64,000 nucleotides of DNA from Cichorium intybus (Eukaryota > Streptophyta > Magnoliopsida > Asterales > Asteraceae). This document shows, piece by piece, positions 21,399-32,365 of this stretch. The stretch lies in the NCBI GenBank assembly GCA_023525715.1, contig CM042009.1, positions 129,882,145 to 129,946,144 of the forward strand, given 5' to 3'. The position numbers and the translations under genes were made by a program. Under the pieces are notes generated by a model. That model did no database searches and had not been told where the DNA came from. It saw only the letters and a program-made list of their open reading frames with translations. Each line of letters opens with the position of its first letter. The first letter of the stretch is position 1.

Positions 21399-22491
21399 GG
21401 GGTCTACATCCCCTTAGGGTGCACGGTGTAATGCTTCGGGCTTGATGCGGGATCGGAAAAGTAGGGTGCGGTACCGCCGGTACCTCCGGTACCGCTGCCC
21501 CCTCTTCGGCGGGTTCGTCTCTTTTGGGCTCGGTCGGGAGATGGTGAAACCGCCCCATCTTTCAGTTAATGTAAAAAAAATTTAATACTAAAAATTAGAC
21601 CTTTTACCCACTCCTATAAATACCTCCCTCTACCTATTAACAAAATCACACATTTCTCTCAATCTTTCACTCTATTCTCTCAACCTTTCATACTATTCTC
21701 TCAACCTTTCTTTCTAAATATTTTATTTTAAATTTCTAAAAAAAATGGCAGCCAACGTACAAATGATGATTCGATCTTGGTCTAAACAAGAAGAGGTAGT
21801 TTTGGCAAGAGCCTGGGTCACCGCCACCGAAGAAATTGATACGACATCCTACCGATCATTTTGGGTTCGTGTGGAGGAAGAGTTCTACAGAATTCTAGGC
21901 GCGATTCATTATCGGAGTCACCATCAGCTTAACGCAAAATGGAAAGATATGAAGAGAAAATTGGTACAATTTAACCAAATTTACATCAACATATATTTCA
22001 ACCGAGCAAACGGGACAACCGACGAACAAGTCGTGGAACAAGCCCTACAACAGTATCCGGTGACATATAACAGAGAGTTCAATCACAGAGAAGCGTGGGA
22101 TGTTATGAAAGACACACCTATGGTTTTTTTTTAGATCCTAGTATTTAGGATTAAATTTCTCGTATTTAGGATTTAATTTCCCGTATGTAGGTTGTTTTTA
22201 AATTTTTTAATGGTGTGTTTTTTTAATTAAATGTCATTTGATTTTATTAATTGCGTTTTATTATTATTTATAATATTAAATTAAATATTAAAAATCATTT
22301 ATTAAATTAATAAATGCATTTAAAAATCAAAAATCTTATGTGGCATTGTGGGTTCAGTGGGTACTGGTTCCACGGGTGAAAGATTGGTGAAAGATGGGGA
22401 AAGATGGAAGTGAGAGGAGAGAAAAAAGCTACGTGTGGGTTTAGTGGCTTCTACTCCCCCCACCCTTATGGGGACCATGGGATAGTGCCCC
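21399..22491 (+). mobile_element. PIF/Harbinger-related element retaining only the Myb-like ORF
   Basis: 1093 bp. The ends start GGGGTCTACATCCCC (left) and GGGGCACTATCCCAT (reverse complement of the right), flanked by TAA at 21396-21398 and 22492-22494. The 3-bp TAA duplication and the Myb-like ORF typical of PIF partner genes place it in PIF/Harbinger. No transposase ORF remains. The left subterminal region has three GGTACC palindromes in a row (21470-21492). Confidence 0.75.
21745..22134 (+). CDS. Myb/trihelix-like DNA-binding protein of a PIF element
   Basis: 129 aa. Regularly spaced tryptophans (W12 in RSWSKQEEV, W40, W66 in NAKWKDMKR) make a Myb/SANT-like trihelix domain over residues 10-80. 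The C-terminal F-x-H-x-x-AWDVMKDTP motif is the one seen in plant NAM-associated or 'ORF1' proteins of PIF/Harbinger transposons, which bind element ends together with the transposase. Those proteins normally continue well past this motif; here the frame stops after a poly-T stretch, so the C-terminus is probably lost. It starts at the first ATG after an AT-rich leader preceded by a TATA-like CTATAAATA near 21614. Functional only if a transposase is supplied elsewhere. Confidence 0.7.
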   Translation: MAANVQMMIRSWSKQEEVVLARAWVTATEEIDTTSYRSFWVRVEEEFYRILGAIHYRSHHQLNAKWKDMKRKLVQFNQIYINIYFNRANGTTDEQVVEQALQQYPVTYNREFNHREAWDVMKDTPMVFF

Positions 22492-22776
22492 TAAGAGGAT
22501 CCATGGGGCAACACCTCTATCGTGGGTCCTTGGGAGCTGCCCTTGCGAGGTGTAGGGTAGGGCCCGACCCGAAAACGGATTTTATTAAAAGAACGTTATG
22601 AAAATTAATTCTAAAATATATTCCATAATATTTTTCAACTATTATATTTTCATTTAAGATAAATCTCACAATAGCATTTTGAAATTGTCTATCTTACATT
22701 TATGGTAAATAACGAGTATCTAAACTCATCAATTATTAGTTATTGTTGATTAATTGATAGATTATTGGTATATCAT

Positions 22777-22949
22777 GCCCCCACGATTAGAGCATAGTGG
22801 TTGATGTGTGAAATTCCACACAGAAGGTCCAAGGTTCAAACTTTGACACGCCTAAAATATCGCTAGTGTTCTTCGATTGACCTTTCATGTGGGCCTTGGG
22901 AAGGGTTTACTTGAGCCTCTCAGATGGCACTGTTTACTATTTTGTATTT
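22777..22949 (+). mobile_element. tRNA-derived SINE
   Basis: 173 bp flanked by a perfect 9-bp direct repeat GTATATCAT (22768-22776 and 22950-22958). The head carries a pol III A-box-like TTAGAGCATAGTGG (about 22787) and a B-box-like GGTTCAAAC (about 22853) at tRNA-like spacing. The tail is T-rich. It has no coding capacity. Size, boxes and target duplication all fit a plant SINE. Confidence 0.75.
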
Positions 22950-22958
22950 GTATATCAT

Positions 22959-24164
22959 AAGAATTAAAATTTGTATTTTTATCATGTTTTTTATTTCTAG
23001 TTAGTGTCTTGATTAGAAGTTGTTCCTTGTAGGATTATAACCATAATTGAATTTTGTGATACTTATGATTGGGTCGAAATATCAAATTTAAAATATGATT
23101 ACAATATCCTATACGCAATCCAAGCAATCTATTGATTATAAAAAACCGGACATGTTCTTCTTAAACCCCAACACAAACTCCTTTTAGAGTCCTACATCTT
23201 GAATCTCTCCAATGTCTTATCATGTGCGTGCTTTTGTTTAACCATTTAGATCTAGCTTTATAGATCTTGATGTCTACTATCTGCTGACTCTCTTATGTCT
23301 TTCATAGAAAAACAATTTCTTTTATGTCTTTGATAGAAAAACAATTTCCTACCCAATATCTTACATTTTTTGTAAAGTTGAGACATTGTTTCCTATGAAA
23401 AATATACATACATAACAATGAAGACCACAATGCTCTTACTAGCCCTTGTATATACATGATTCATATCCACTTTTGACACAATCAAACTCATTTATTTTTT
23501 CACCAAAGTAAGATTCCAACCACAAGATGCTTGTTTGAGTGTATAAATGGTCCTCGGTTGATCGCTAAACTCTCGACTAATATACTCCAACAATTCATCA
23601 GATGATCACTAAAAATGACATTTTTGTTTATATCATCTGCGAAAGTGACATCTTTCAGCAAATAAGAAAATAGTTAAGAGATAATGTTATTGATAAGCAA
23701 AAAAATTGATTAAGAAATGTCATTTTCGTAGAAAACGACCATCTGCGAAAATAACATTTATTGGTTAAATTTTCACTTAGAAATGAATTTTACTAAACAT
23801 TCGGAAAATCAATAATAACATGTGATTTTAACATATGTTAAAATCTACAAAATATACAAGAAACTTCCAACACCTTAAGACATGATATTTGAAACGAGAT
23901 CGGTGTTTTGGAGTAACATTGAGAGCTATGTGTTTGAGAGTGTTTTTGAGAGCTTTTTAGGTTTCCATTTTTTGTAAAATGAAAGAAAAATACGAAAATA
24001 GAGGTTTTTATGTTTTTATACATCTAATATGAAAGATACATTATTTTTAAGATTACATCTGTGAAATGCGTAATCTGCGAAAACCACAAAAACAATATTG
24101 TTTTGATGATTTCGTAGATGATCTAATTGATAGTCATTTTGGTGATTGAGTTTCTTTTTAACTA
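22959..24164. other. Spacer between the SINE and the SDR gene 3 upstream region
   Basis: No gene. Repeated short stretches with ATCTGCGAAAA in 23600-24130 hint at a decayed repeat, but no ends could be defined. Confidence 0.5.
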
Positions 24165-24425
24165 TTTTTTAGACATTAGTAAATAAAAGAGAGATATATG
24201 TCTTTTTCTCTATATATTAAATATATGAATATTTATTTAGTAATATACTATTTTTATAATATCTTAATTATTTTTCAAATTTCTTTTATTTTTAAAGGTT
24301 TCAAATAATATAAGAATTCAAAATCAATTTTGCAACTCCCAAATATGAAATTGTTAATCATCATTTTACATAAAACAAAGGGCTAAAGAGAGATCAATTC
24401 TTGTAGTCCTCCAACTCATTTGTGT
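24165..24425. repeat. Duplicated upstream region of SDR gene 3
   Basis: Homologous to 17885-18139, upstream of SDR gene 2, and here uninterrupted through to the promoter. This shows the duplication unit reached several hundred bases upstream and that the MULE entered the gene 2 copy afterwards. Confidence 0.8.
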
Positions 24426-24495
24426 GGGTAATTGTGTGATTATCCCGTGAAAAATCAAGTTTCATCTTGAATTAGAGACATCTATCCATGTACGA

Positions 24496-24512
24496 TGACA
24501 TCAGCAGTGACG
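24496..24512 (+). promoter_or_regulatory. as-1-like element, SDR gene 3
   Basis: TGACA at 24496 and TGACG at 24508, 12 bp apart, the same arrangement and distance to the start codon as in gene 2. Confidence 0.6.
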
Positions 24513-24576
24513 ACGGTTTATCCGGTGATATTCATTCATATAGCTCCAATCACTCGCTCAGATTTCAAGCATAACA

Positions 24577-25395
24577 ATGGCGACCGAAATCAACACCGTC
24601 TCACCAACTGAAACCACCCGATCTCAGCCACTCCAACTACAGGATCGGGTTGCAATCGTCACCGGCGGCTCTCGCGGCATCGGCAGAGCCATCTCCCTCT
24701 ACCTAGCATCCATTGGCGCAAAGCTCATCGTCAATTACAGTTCCAGTCCCACTGAAGCGGATCAAATCGTCTCGGAAATCAATTCCAAATCTCAATCTCA
24801 ATCTCCACGAGCTGTTTCTGTGAAAGCCGACGTATCTGATCCGATTCAAGTGAAAGCCCTCTTTGACGCAGCCGAATCCGCCTTCGATTCCCCATTATAT
24901 ATCCTCGTCAGCTCCGCCGGAGTTCTGGACCCATCCTACGCTTCGATCCCTAACTCCTCCCTCGAAGAATTCGATAGGACGTTCGCCGTGAACACGAGAG
25001 GCGCTTATTTATGCTGTAAGGAGGCGGCGAACCGGTTGAAACAAGGCGGCGGAGGGAGGATTATTTGTCTAACGTCATCGATGGTGGTGGCTCTGAGTCC
25101 TGGGTTCGGGGCGTATGCAGCGTCTAAAGCGGCGGTTGAAGCTATGGTGAAGATTCTGGCGAAGGAACTGAAGGGAACGAGGATCACGGCGAACTGTGTA
25201 GCTCCGGGGCCTATTGCAACAGATATGTTTTACAAAGGAAAAACTGAGGAGATGGTGAATAAGGCTATTGAGGTGACTCCGTTGGGTAGACTAGGGGTGC
25301 CGGAGGATGTTGCTCCGTTGGTTGGTTTCTTGGCTAGCGACGCCGGGGAGTGGATTAACGGTCAGATTGTTCGTGTCAATGGTGGATATGTGTGA
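24577..25395 (+). CDS. SDR gene 3: NADPH-dependent aldehyde reductase-like
   Basis: Intronless, 272 aa. It keeps the family motifs best of the three at the C-terminus: TGGSRGIG, AVNTRG, Ser 13 before Tyr180, YAASK, PGPIATD, PLGRLG and VRVNGGYV. Like gene 2 it has VSSAG instead of V-N-x-A-G at residues 111-115, so the Asn-to-Ser change predates the gene 2/3 duplication. It probably reduces reactive aldehydes with NADPH. The promoter has the as-1-like box. The 3' flank is interrupted 268 bp downstream by a MULE-like MITE. Confidence 0.92.
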   Translation: MATEINTVSPTETTRSQPLQLQDRVAIVTGGSRGIGRAISLYLASIGAKLIVNYSSSPTEADQIVSEINSKSQSQSPRAVSVKADVSDPIQVKALFDAAESAFDSPLYILVSSAGVLDPSYASIPNSSLEEFDRTFAVNTRGAYLCCKEAANRLKQGGGGRIICLTSSMVVALSPGFGAYAASKAAVEAMVKILAKELKGTRITANCVAPGPIATDMFYKGKTEEMVNKAIEVTPLGRLGVPEDVAPLVGFLASDAGEWINGQIVRVNGGYV

Positions 25396-25662
25396 AGGGG
25401 GTTGCTAATTGTATCTAAGGTTACAAATGACTTTGATTTCATGTGATATAAAGTCATAGTGATATATGATTGGAAAAAAAATGGAAGGAAATTTTCGGTT
25501 TTTCTTTTCACGTACATTAATCTTGCAATTTTTTATTTTGTAGTTTAATTATCTCAAAGTTTTAAGTCTAAGTTATTTTTAAAAGTATATGATAAAAGGT
25601 ACGTGCTATTTTTAACAAGTTTAATCATTTAAAAGGAGTCAACATTGTAGATATGATTATAA

Positions 25663-26724
25663 AGGGATAACGAGTTGTAAGTATAACCAACTTTTGAAAT
25701 TGTTCATATTTAATCACTGAACTTATTTTTGTGCTTGATTTACCCATGAACTTTTTAAAATTGTTCATATTATATTATTATGATCGGTGATAGAATGTTT
25801 ATGCTGATTTAGAATCCTACGTGGCATCCTAGAAGACTTGGAAGGGTAACGAACTTTTAAAATTGTTCACATTTGGTCACCGAACTTATTTTTGTGCTTG
25901 ATTTACCCATGAACTTTTTAAAATTGTTCATATTATACCATTATGACCGATAATAGAAAGTTTGTGCTAATTTGACATCCGAACCCCAACTGAAGACCAC
26001 TAGCCCTTATTTATGTCTCAGCTTTCTGATAGGGATGAGCATATGGACCGGAAAAACAGAACCTAACCGAAAACCAACTGAAACCGAACCGAACTGGGAC
26101 CGAATATACATATTCGGTTTGGTTTTCGGTTTTTAAAAAATGTTAATTCGGTTTCGGTCGAATTCGGTTTCGATCCGGTTCGGTCCTGTCCCCTGACAAT
26201 GCTTATTCCTAACACTACTCTTGATCATGAAAAACCGAACTGAATCGAAAACCGAAATAACCGAACCGAACCGGAACTGAATATACATATTCATTTCGGT
26301 CTTTGGTTTTTAAAATATCATAATTTGATTTCGGTCCATTTCGGTTTCGGTCTAGTTCGGTTCGATTTTCGGACCGAGCTCATCCCTACTTTCTGATGCC
26401 ACATCGAATGTCAAATCAGCACAATCTTTCTATCATCGGTCATAAGGGTATAATATGAACAATTTTAAAAAGTCCATGGGTAAATCAAGCACAAAAAAAT
26501 AAGTTCGGTGACCAAATGTGAACAATTTTAAAAGTTCGTTACCCTTTCAAGTCTTATAGGATGCCACGTAGGATTCCAAATCAGAATAAACTTTCTATTA
26601 CCGGTCATAATTGTATAATGTGAACAATATAAAAAAGTTCATGGGTAAACTAAGCACAAAAAAAAGTTCAATTACCAAATATGAACAATTTCAGAAGTTC
26701 GTTACCTTTACAGGTAATTATCCC
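25663..26724. mobile_element. MULE-like MITE with long inverted ends
   Basis: The ends pair over roughly 350 bp: left begins AGGGATAACGAGTTGTAAG, right (reverse complement) GGGATAATTACCTGTAAAGG. Each arm contains an internal direct repeat around GTGCTTGATTTACCCATGAA. The flanks TGATTATAA and TTATTATAA match at 8 of 9 positions. The paralogous flank near 20915 shows the uninterrupted site. No coding capacity; a hAT MITE lies in its centre. Confidence 0.75.
26030..26388. mobile_element. hAT MITE nested in the MULE-like MITE
   Basis: 359 bp with inverted ends TAGGGATGAGCATATGG and TAGGGATGAGCTCGGTCC and a perfect 8-bp duplication CTTTCTGA (26022-26029 and 26389-26396). The interior is made of CCGAAAACCGAA-type subterminal repeats in both orientations, common in this hAT MITE group. 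Confidence 0.93.
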
Positions 26725-26836
26725 TTATTATAATTTGACAAAACTATGCGGTTGGTCATTGTGTACCTCCAAATTCGTTGGAGCACAACCGTAAAATATT
26801 TTATGCGTTTGGTCGTTGTAGTTTTAATTTTTTATA

Positions 26837-28711
26837 GAGTAAATTACATAATTGCTCCTGTGTTTGACATGAATTTGTATTTGTGTCCAAGTTTTGATTT
26901 TTCACTTACAGGGTCCATGTGGTTATATTTTCGCTACACTGACGATCACTCTTGGGGTTACCATCTAATTTAATATGTTAAGTGAAAATTGCCCTTAGGG
27001 ACCAAAACTACAGAAAATTTGTAATCAAGGTTCTTTAGAAAGTCGTGATTCCCAAAGGGTATTTTGGTCATTTTTCTGAAAAATCATTTTCATTTAACTC
27101 TTCGAAATGCAAAGAACTTTTAAACTAAAGATATTAAAAAAATTTTGGCTCTTTGTTAGAATTTGTTAAAAACTCTACTTGCTTGGGGACAAGCAAGACA
27201 CAAGTGTGAGATGTTTGATAACACCTTACAATGTTAGCCATTTTAGGTGTTATTGAGCGATGTTTAGTAGAATTATCTTTCTAAGAACGCTAACATTACT
27301 CACTTTTAGTGTCGAGGTACTTGTTTGTGTTTTAGTGCAAATGCATGGCGATTTTGTGTAAAATTAGTAAAGTTAATGGCAAATCTAAAGAACAAGTCGA
27401 AGTGACACGTGCGCCGCGGAGGAAGGAAGATCGCGATGCGGACATGTGGATGAGATCTAACCCGGATGAGTTTTCAAATTCAAAGTCCAAAGAAACGGGG
27501 GATAAGGTTTACCCACGGCGCGTACTACGCGGCGCGAAGAGCGATTTTTCTCAACTATAAATAGAGGCTCCCAGGTCGGATTCGGGGAGCGAATATTGAT
27601 CCTTTGAGTGGAACTCAGACTTCTTTGACTCAGATTTCGTAGATTTATAGTAGGGTTTGATAGTTGGATCTTTTTACATTATTTTTGCGTTTTTGTTTAT
27701 CGTTTAGCTCTTGTGCAATCGAGGGTTCGGAATTGTAGAACACCATCGATCACAGAGGCTCTAATTAGTCCCTGATTTCAGAAGCATTTGGCTATGAATT
27801 GGGTTTTTACTGAATGCAAGTTACATTTGGTTTATTTTAGTGCAATTTACTTTTCGATTCGTAATCATCGCCTTTTAATTTATCATTTCTGTTTTGATTC
27901 GTTGCTGATTTCTGAGTTTGATCTCGAGATCAGATTAGTTTAGTTTGATTGGTTGTGATCTATCGCTTCGGTATAGATTGTTGGTTTTGATTTTCGTGTT
28001 TTCGAGTTCTTTTCAGGATCAAGTGTACGAATATTCACCGTCTATAGAGTGACAACCAATCAAACTAAACTAATCTGAACTCGAGATTAGTTTTTGAATT
28101 TAAAGATAATACAGATTAATTAACCAATTATCATTTATCTAATTTGAATACAAATAAGTTTTATCCCTAACACCGTTGCAAGCTATAAAAACCCCTCTTG
28201 GTCCTCATTAATGATGCGCCACTTTTCTAGAGCTCTTAGACTTGAATTGTTCTTTTCTCTCTCAGCAAAATCTATAAATTTGTAATCAAGGTTTCTTTCT
28301 GTTCTAATATGTTGATTAGTTGTTGATGCATTTGTTCTTGCTTTTTATTACTCTTTTCATCATGGATTCGATGAATGATTCGAGTTTTATCATGGATTTC
28401 CTCTTCCTCTTCTTGTTTATAGGTTCGTTGGTGGAATCTTGCAGCTTGCTGCTTGATTCTGATGAACTGCAAGAAGAGAATGCAGTAACAAATGGAACCT
28501 AAGTATATGATGTTACATCAAATACAGTTTTGGTCCTTGAGGACAATTTAGACAATTTACAAGCACTTAACGAATTAAATTAGACAGTAACCCAAAAGAG
28601 ATCGTCAGTGTAGCAAAAATGTAACCACATAGACCCTATAAGTGAAAAATCAAAACTTGGACCCAAAATGCAAATTCGTGTCAAACACAAGGACCAATTA
28701 TGTAATTTACT
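26837..28711. mobile_element. Mutator-like element carrying LTR fragments
   Basis: 1875 bp with inverted ends of about 190 bp (AGTAAATTACATAATTG at each end) and a perfect 9-bp duplication TTTTTTATA (26828-26836 and 28712-28720). No transposase. The interior includes an LTR-like promoter piece near 27180-27700 and a second one with GCTATAAAAACCCC near 28172, so it has picked up retrotransposon DNA. Confidence 0.85.
27180..27700 (+). repeat. Captured end of an Athila/Tat-type LTR element
   Basis: From 27180 the sequence reads GCTTGGGGACAAGCAAGACA, then an AAGTGTGAGATGTT tract and TGATAACACC. This is homologous in reverse orientation to the purine tract and LTR start of E4 (around 58225-58285). 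A TATA-like CTATAAATA lies at about 27556. It is only part of an LTR, now inside the MULE. Confidence 0.6.
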
Positions 28712-28802
28712 TTTTTTATATGTTTGGTCTTTATAAATTTATTTTATTTTACATTTGATCTAAAATTATTGTTTTATTGTTTACTATATGTTATAATTAT
28801 TT

Positions 28803-28911
<109 letters not shown>

Positions 28912-28915
28912 ATTT

Positions 28916-29672
28916 TGTTGGATTGGGTGTCTAAGCCATGACTTATAATTTGTATTTACCTAATTAATAGTAGCAAAGTTGATTTAGGTTGCCATCATAG
29001 CTAGAGGTTTGACAGAAATTCCAGGAGAGAGAAAGATTGATTTATTATGTGATTAATAAATCAATAGAAATAAAATAAATAGTTTATTAATATATTAAAG
29101 TGATAATATATTAATTAGAAACTATATTAATTAATTAGAAATTAATATGGAATTAATTTAATTAATTAAAGGTGCAGGGACTGAAATTGTAATTATTCAA
29201 TAGTTGAGTAAGTGAAAGTTTTAGTAGGCAGTTGACCAGGGAAATTTATATATAAGATATATATAATTTCGAGATTAATATAATTAGGATAAATAGATTT
29301 GAATTGATAGATAAATGTTTATCTTATTTGAATTCAAGAAGGTTTATCTCTAAAGGCTTATCTGGTTATCTGTTGGAGGCTATAAATAGGGAGCCTCAGA
29401 CCCCATTTATTCTGTGCCATTTTACACATAATCTCTCTGGAATTTCGTTCTCCTCTCCCTAGCTCTTGGGTGTGATCTCATTTGAGGCAGGACACTTGTG
29501 CTGCTCAGCTTCAGGAAAAATTCTAAAGGTTAGTTTTTCTGATTTATTTCTTTAGTAATTTTCTGTTGGCCTTTAGGAATTATTTATATGTTCAAAGTTA
29601 GAAAACATAGATCCAATTTAGGTTGCATGTGAACTTAGGGTTTTAGTTCATAGATTTGCAGAAAACATTTCA
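28916..29672 (+). repeat. 5' LTR of an old Ty1/copia element (host of the nest)
   Basis: Begins TGTTGGATTGGGTGTC, a typical copia LTR start. It has a TATA-like GGCTATAAATAGGG near 29380, and ends in CA directly before a primer-site match (29674-29685) to initiator tRNA-Met with one mismatch. The leader continues through 43059, after the hAT and E2 insertions, to a degenerate copia gag at 44035. The 3' LTR is not recognised in the window. Confidence 0.7.
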
Positions 29673-29844
29673 GTAGTATCAGAGCTATATAGTTGTTTTC
29701 TAGTTGAATTGCTATAACTGTTTTCCTAAAATTTAGGGTTTAAAGCTTATAAACCCTAATTTAGCCATTTCGATTTAGGGATTAGGGTTTTAGAAACCCT
29801 AGCCCCTCCCCTTAATATTTTCGATTTTGCATTAGGGTTTAGAA

Positions 29845-30791
29845 TAGGGGTGACAATTGGGTCGGGTTCGGGTTGGCGGGTCGCGGGTTGGCGGGTCAGA
29901 AAGAGCAACCCAAACACGACCCATATAAATATGCGGGTTGGCGGGTTGCGGGTTGGCGGGTTGGCATGTAACCCGAACACGACCCACGTAACCCGTTTAA
30001 TTATATGGGTTGGTGGGTTGGCGGGTCAGATTCGGGTTCGTGGGTCATAAACGGGTTGGCGGGTCATATACGGGTTCGTGGGTCATGACATCTTTAAGCC
30101 GAAATTTTTTAGAGAAAAACTATTTAACAAAATCCAAACAACTAACCATGTCCAATTAAACATATGGATGCAAAATAAACATATCCAAGCAAATTAAACA
30201 AAACGAGTAAACACATCCACACTTTATTTTAGAAGTGGATATGTTTATTAAACATATCAAAAGTGTACGTTTTATGATTAGGTTAGGGCATCTTTTTGCA
30301 CTTTAATATTTATTTTATATTTTTATTTGTATAATAGAAAGTAATATGAACGAAGACCGAAGACGCAGTCTCTTTAATTGATACTTTAAGTTTAAATATC
30401 ATATCAAAAGTAAAAGTGGATTGATACTTTAAGTTTAAATATCATATAAAAAGTGTACGTTTTATGATTAGGAAAGGGTAAAAGTGGACGAAGACGGAAG
30501 ACGAAGTCTGCCTCAAACTCAAACAGTCAAACGAAGAGTGGAACTGGAAATGATTAGGTTAGGGCAAACTTATTTCAGCAATTTCTTTTTAATATTTTAT
30601 TATAGATAAAAAATAAAAAATAAAAAATATATATAAACGGGTTGGCAGGTCAACCCGCAAACACAACTGATGACCCGAACACGACCCGTATAATTGGCGG
30701 GTTGGCAGGTCAAAAATCTCAACCCAAACCCGTTTATTTTCGTGTCGGGTTCGTGTCGTGTCGCGGGTCGTGTCGAGTATTGCCACCCCTA
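29845..30791. mobile_element. Non-autonomous hAT element
   Basis: 947 bp. Inverted ends TAGGGGTGACAATTGGG and TAGGGGTGGCAATACTC, perfect 8-bp duplication GTTTAGAA (29837-29844 and 30792-30799). Both subterminal regions are packed with GCGGGTTGG / GGGTCATGACC-type repeats, likely transposase-binding sites by analogy with other hATs. No transposase. Confidence 0.93.
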
Positions 30792-31180
30792 GTTTAGAAG
30801 GTATTCTATTTTTGGTAACTGTGATTATTTAATAATTTGATAACCTTAAACCCATTGCTTGCTATTGTAACACCCAAAATCACAATTTTAAAATTTCATT
30901 TATTACCAAGGTTCCAACAAAATCTTTATTCAAGAAGTAAAACTGTTTCGACATAGTTATCAAACCAATAGCAAAAGTATTTCAAAACCATGACATAAAA
31001 CATTAAATTAAGGTCCCGTGGATGCGATGTGCTGCCGTCAAACCTTGCCCTTCCCTTTGTCGGTTTGAAGTACATGAAATGTTTTAAAATCAATGGGTAA
31101 GCACAAAGCTTAATGAGTCCACAAATTACCATACATGCCCACACATTAAACAACCCGTCCTCGAGAACGACCCGACCCTA

Positions 31181-31343
31181 CCCGCCATACAACAGCTACG
31201 GGCGTCCATCATACAATAGCTATGGAAACGGGGTGGTTCTACCCATCATACAACAGCTATGGGTTCCCGGTTATGGCCCAGCCCATCATACAACAGCTAT
31301 GGGACAAGGCAATAGTCCAACTCGTCATATAAAAGCTACGAGT
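31181..31343 (-). repeat. Hairpin array, E2 left LTR copy 1
   Basis: Five units with the loop CATACAACAGCT (or a one- to two-base variant) between paired arms: CCCG/CGGG, TCCAT/ATGGA, ACCCAT/ATGGGT, CCCAT/ATGGG, ACTCGT/ACGAGT. The arms change in matched pairs while the loop stays constant. Confidence 0.85.
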
Positions 31344-32365
31344 GAACACGCATCAGTACTGAGCCCAACAACAAATAACCACAGATATAGAACAAATCAT
31401 ATAACTATAAATAGCACCAGATGCCTAACATGCAACAACACATAGTAAGGTGAGGATACTCACCTGATTCGTAACCGTGTAGATATTCTCTAATATCCTA
31501 ACTTAGCTCGTCTAATCACCTACATCCCACATACACAACATATTAATCACTGACCAAACTCCTATAGACTGGCCTAAAGGTCAGACCCAACATTTGCCAT
31601 CAAACAAGGGTCGAAAATAAGTTCTTGGTCAAACAGTCAATCGTCGCGGCGCGACTTCTCCTCTTACACGTCGCAGACTATCATCGCACACTTACGGGGT
31701 TTACCTGAACCCGTGTCGCCGAAATAACCTGTCCGCGTCGCAGACTCGTAATAGTCCGAAATCCCTTTTAGCCCTTAACCAGTACAACCATCGATTAGTG
31801 TTCCTCTCTACACCATTCCTGGGATCAGAAACTACCCTAAGACTATCCCCATCAGCAACCCAACCCAACCCACCTTTTCTATTAAAAAACTAATTTCTTA
31901 CTCTTCCACCTACACAACCCAACCCAACTCATTTTTCACACCCATTAGCAACCCAACCTAACTCAAATTTTTATTAATAAATATAATTAATTACCGATAT
32001 TTATTCTATTAAAATTATTAAAAATAATTATTTTATTTAAAAAATCTAACTTTTAATATAAAATTAAAAACATAACATTAACATTAATTATAAAATTAAA
32101 GACATTACAAACATAACATTAATTATAAAATTAAAGACAAAAGATACAAGCTACATAATTAATCATCAGTGCCAAATTTTTGCCATATGTGTTCAACCAA
32201 ATCTTTTTTTAGAGCGTTATGAGTTTCTCTATTTCGAAGTTGTGCCCTGTTTGTCATATATTTTGATAGACTTGCAATTCGTTCAGTGGAGTATTGCAAA
32301 TGTTGCTGCTCATCTTCAGTAGAACTTCCTGGTTGTCGATTTCTAGGTATGTCATTTAGAAATTC

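Noticed and set aside
22404..22601. 65-codon ORF at the right end of the PIF remnant
   Set aside because: Crosses the transposon end and target duplication; no domain.
26030..26388. Repeated CCGAAAACCGAA sequence as a regulatory array
   Set aside because: Explained as subterminal repeats of a hAT MITE with an 8-bp target duplication.
28320..28502. 60-codon hydrophobic ORF inside the MULE
   Set aside because: No family resemblance; lies in LTR-like leader sequence.
31113..31445. 110-codon ORF recurring at 35556 and 41953 (RPSYNSYG-like repeats)
   Set aside because: It translates the hairpin array and leader of the E2 LTR, on the strand opposite to the element, in three LTR copies. No sign of protein-level conservation beyond DNA identity.
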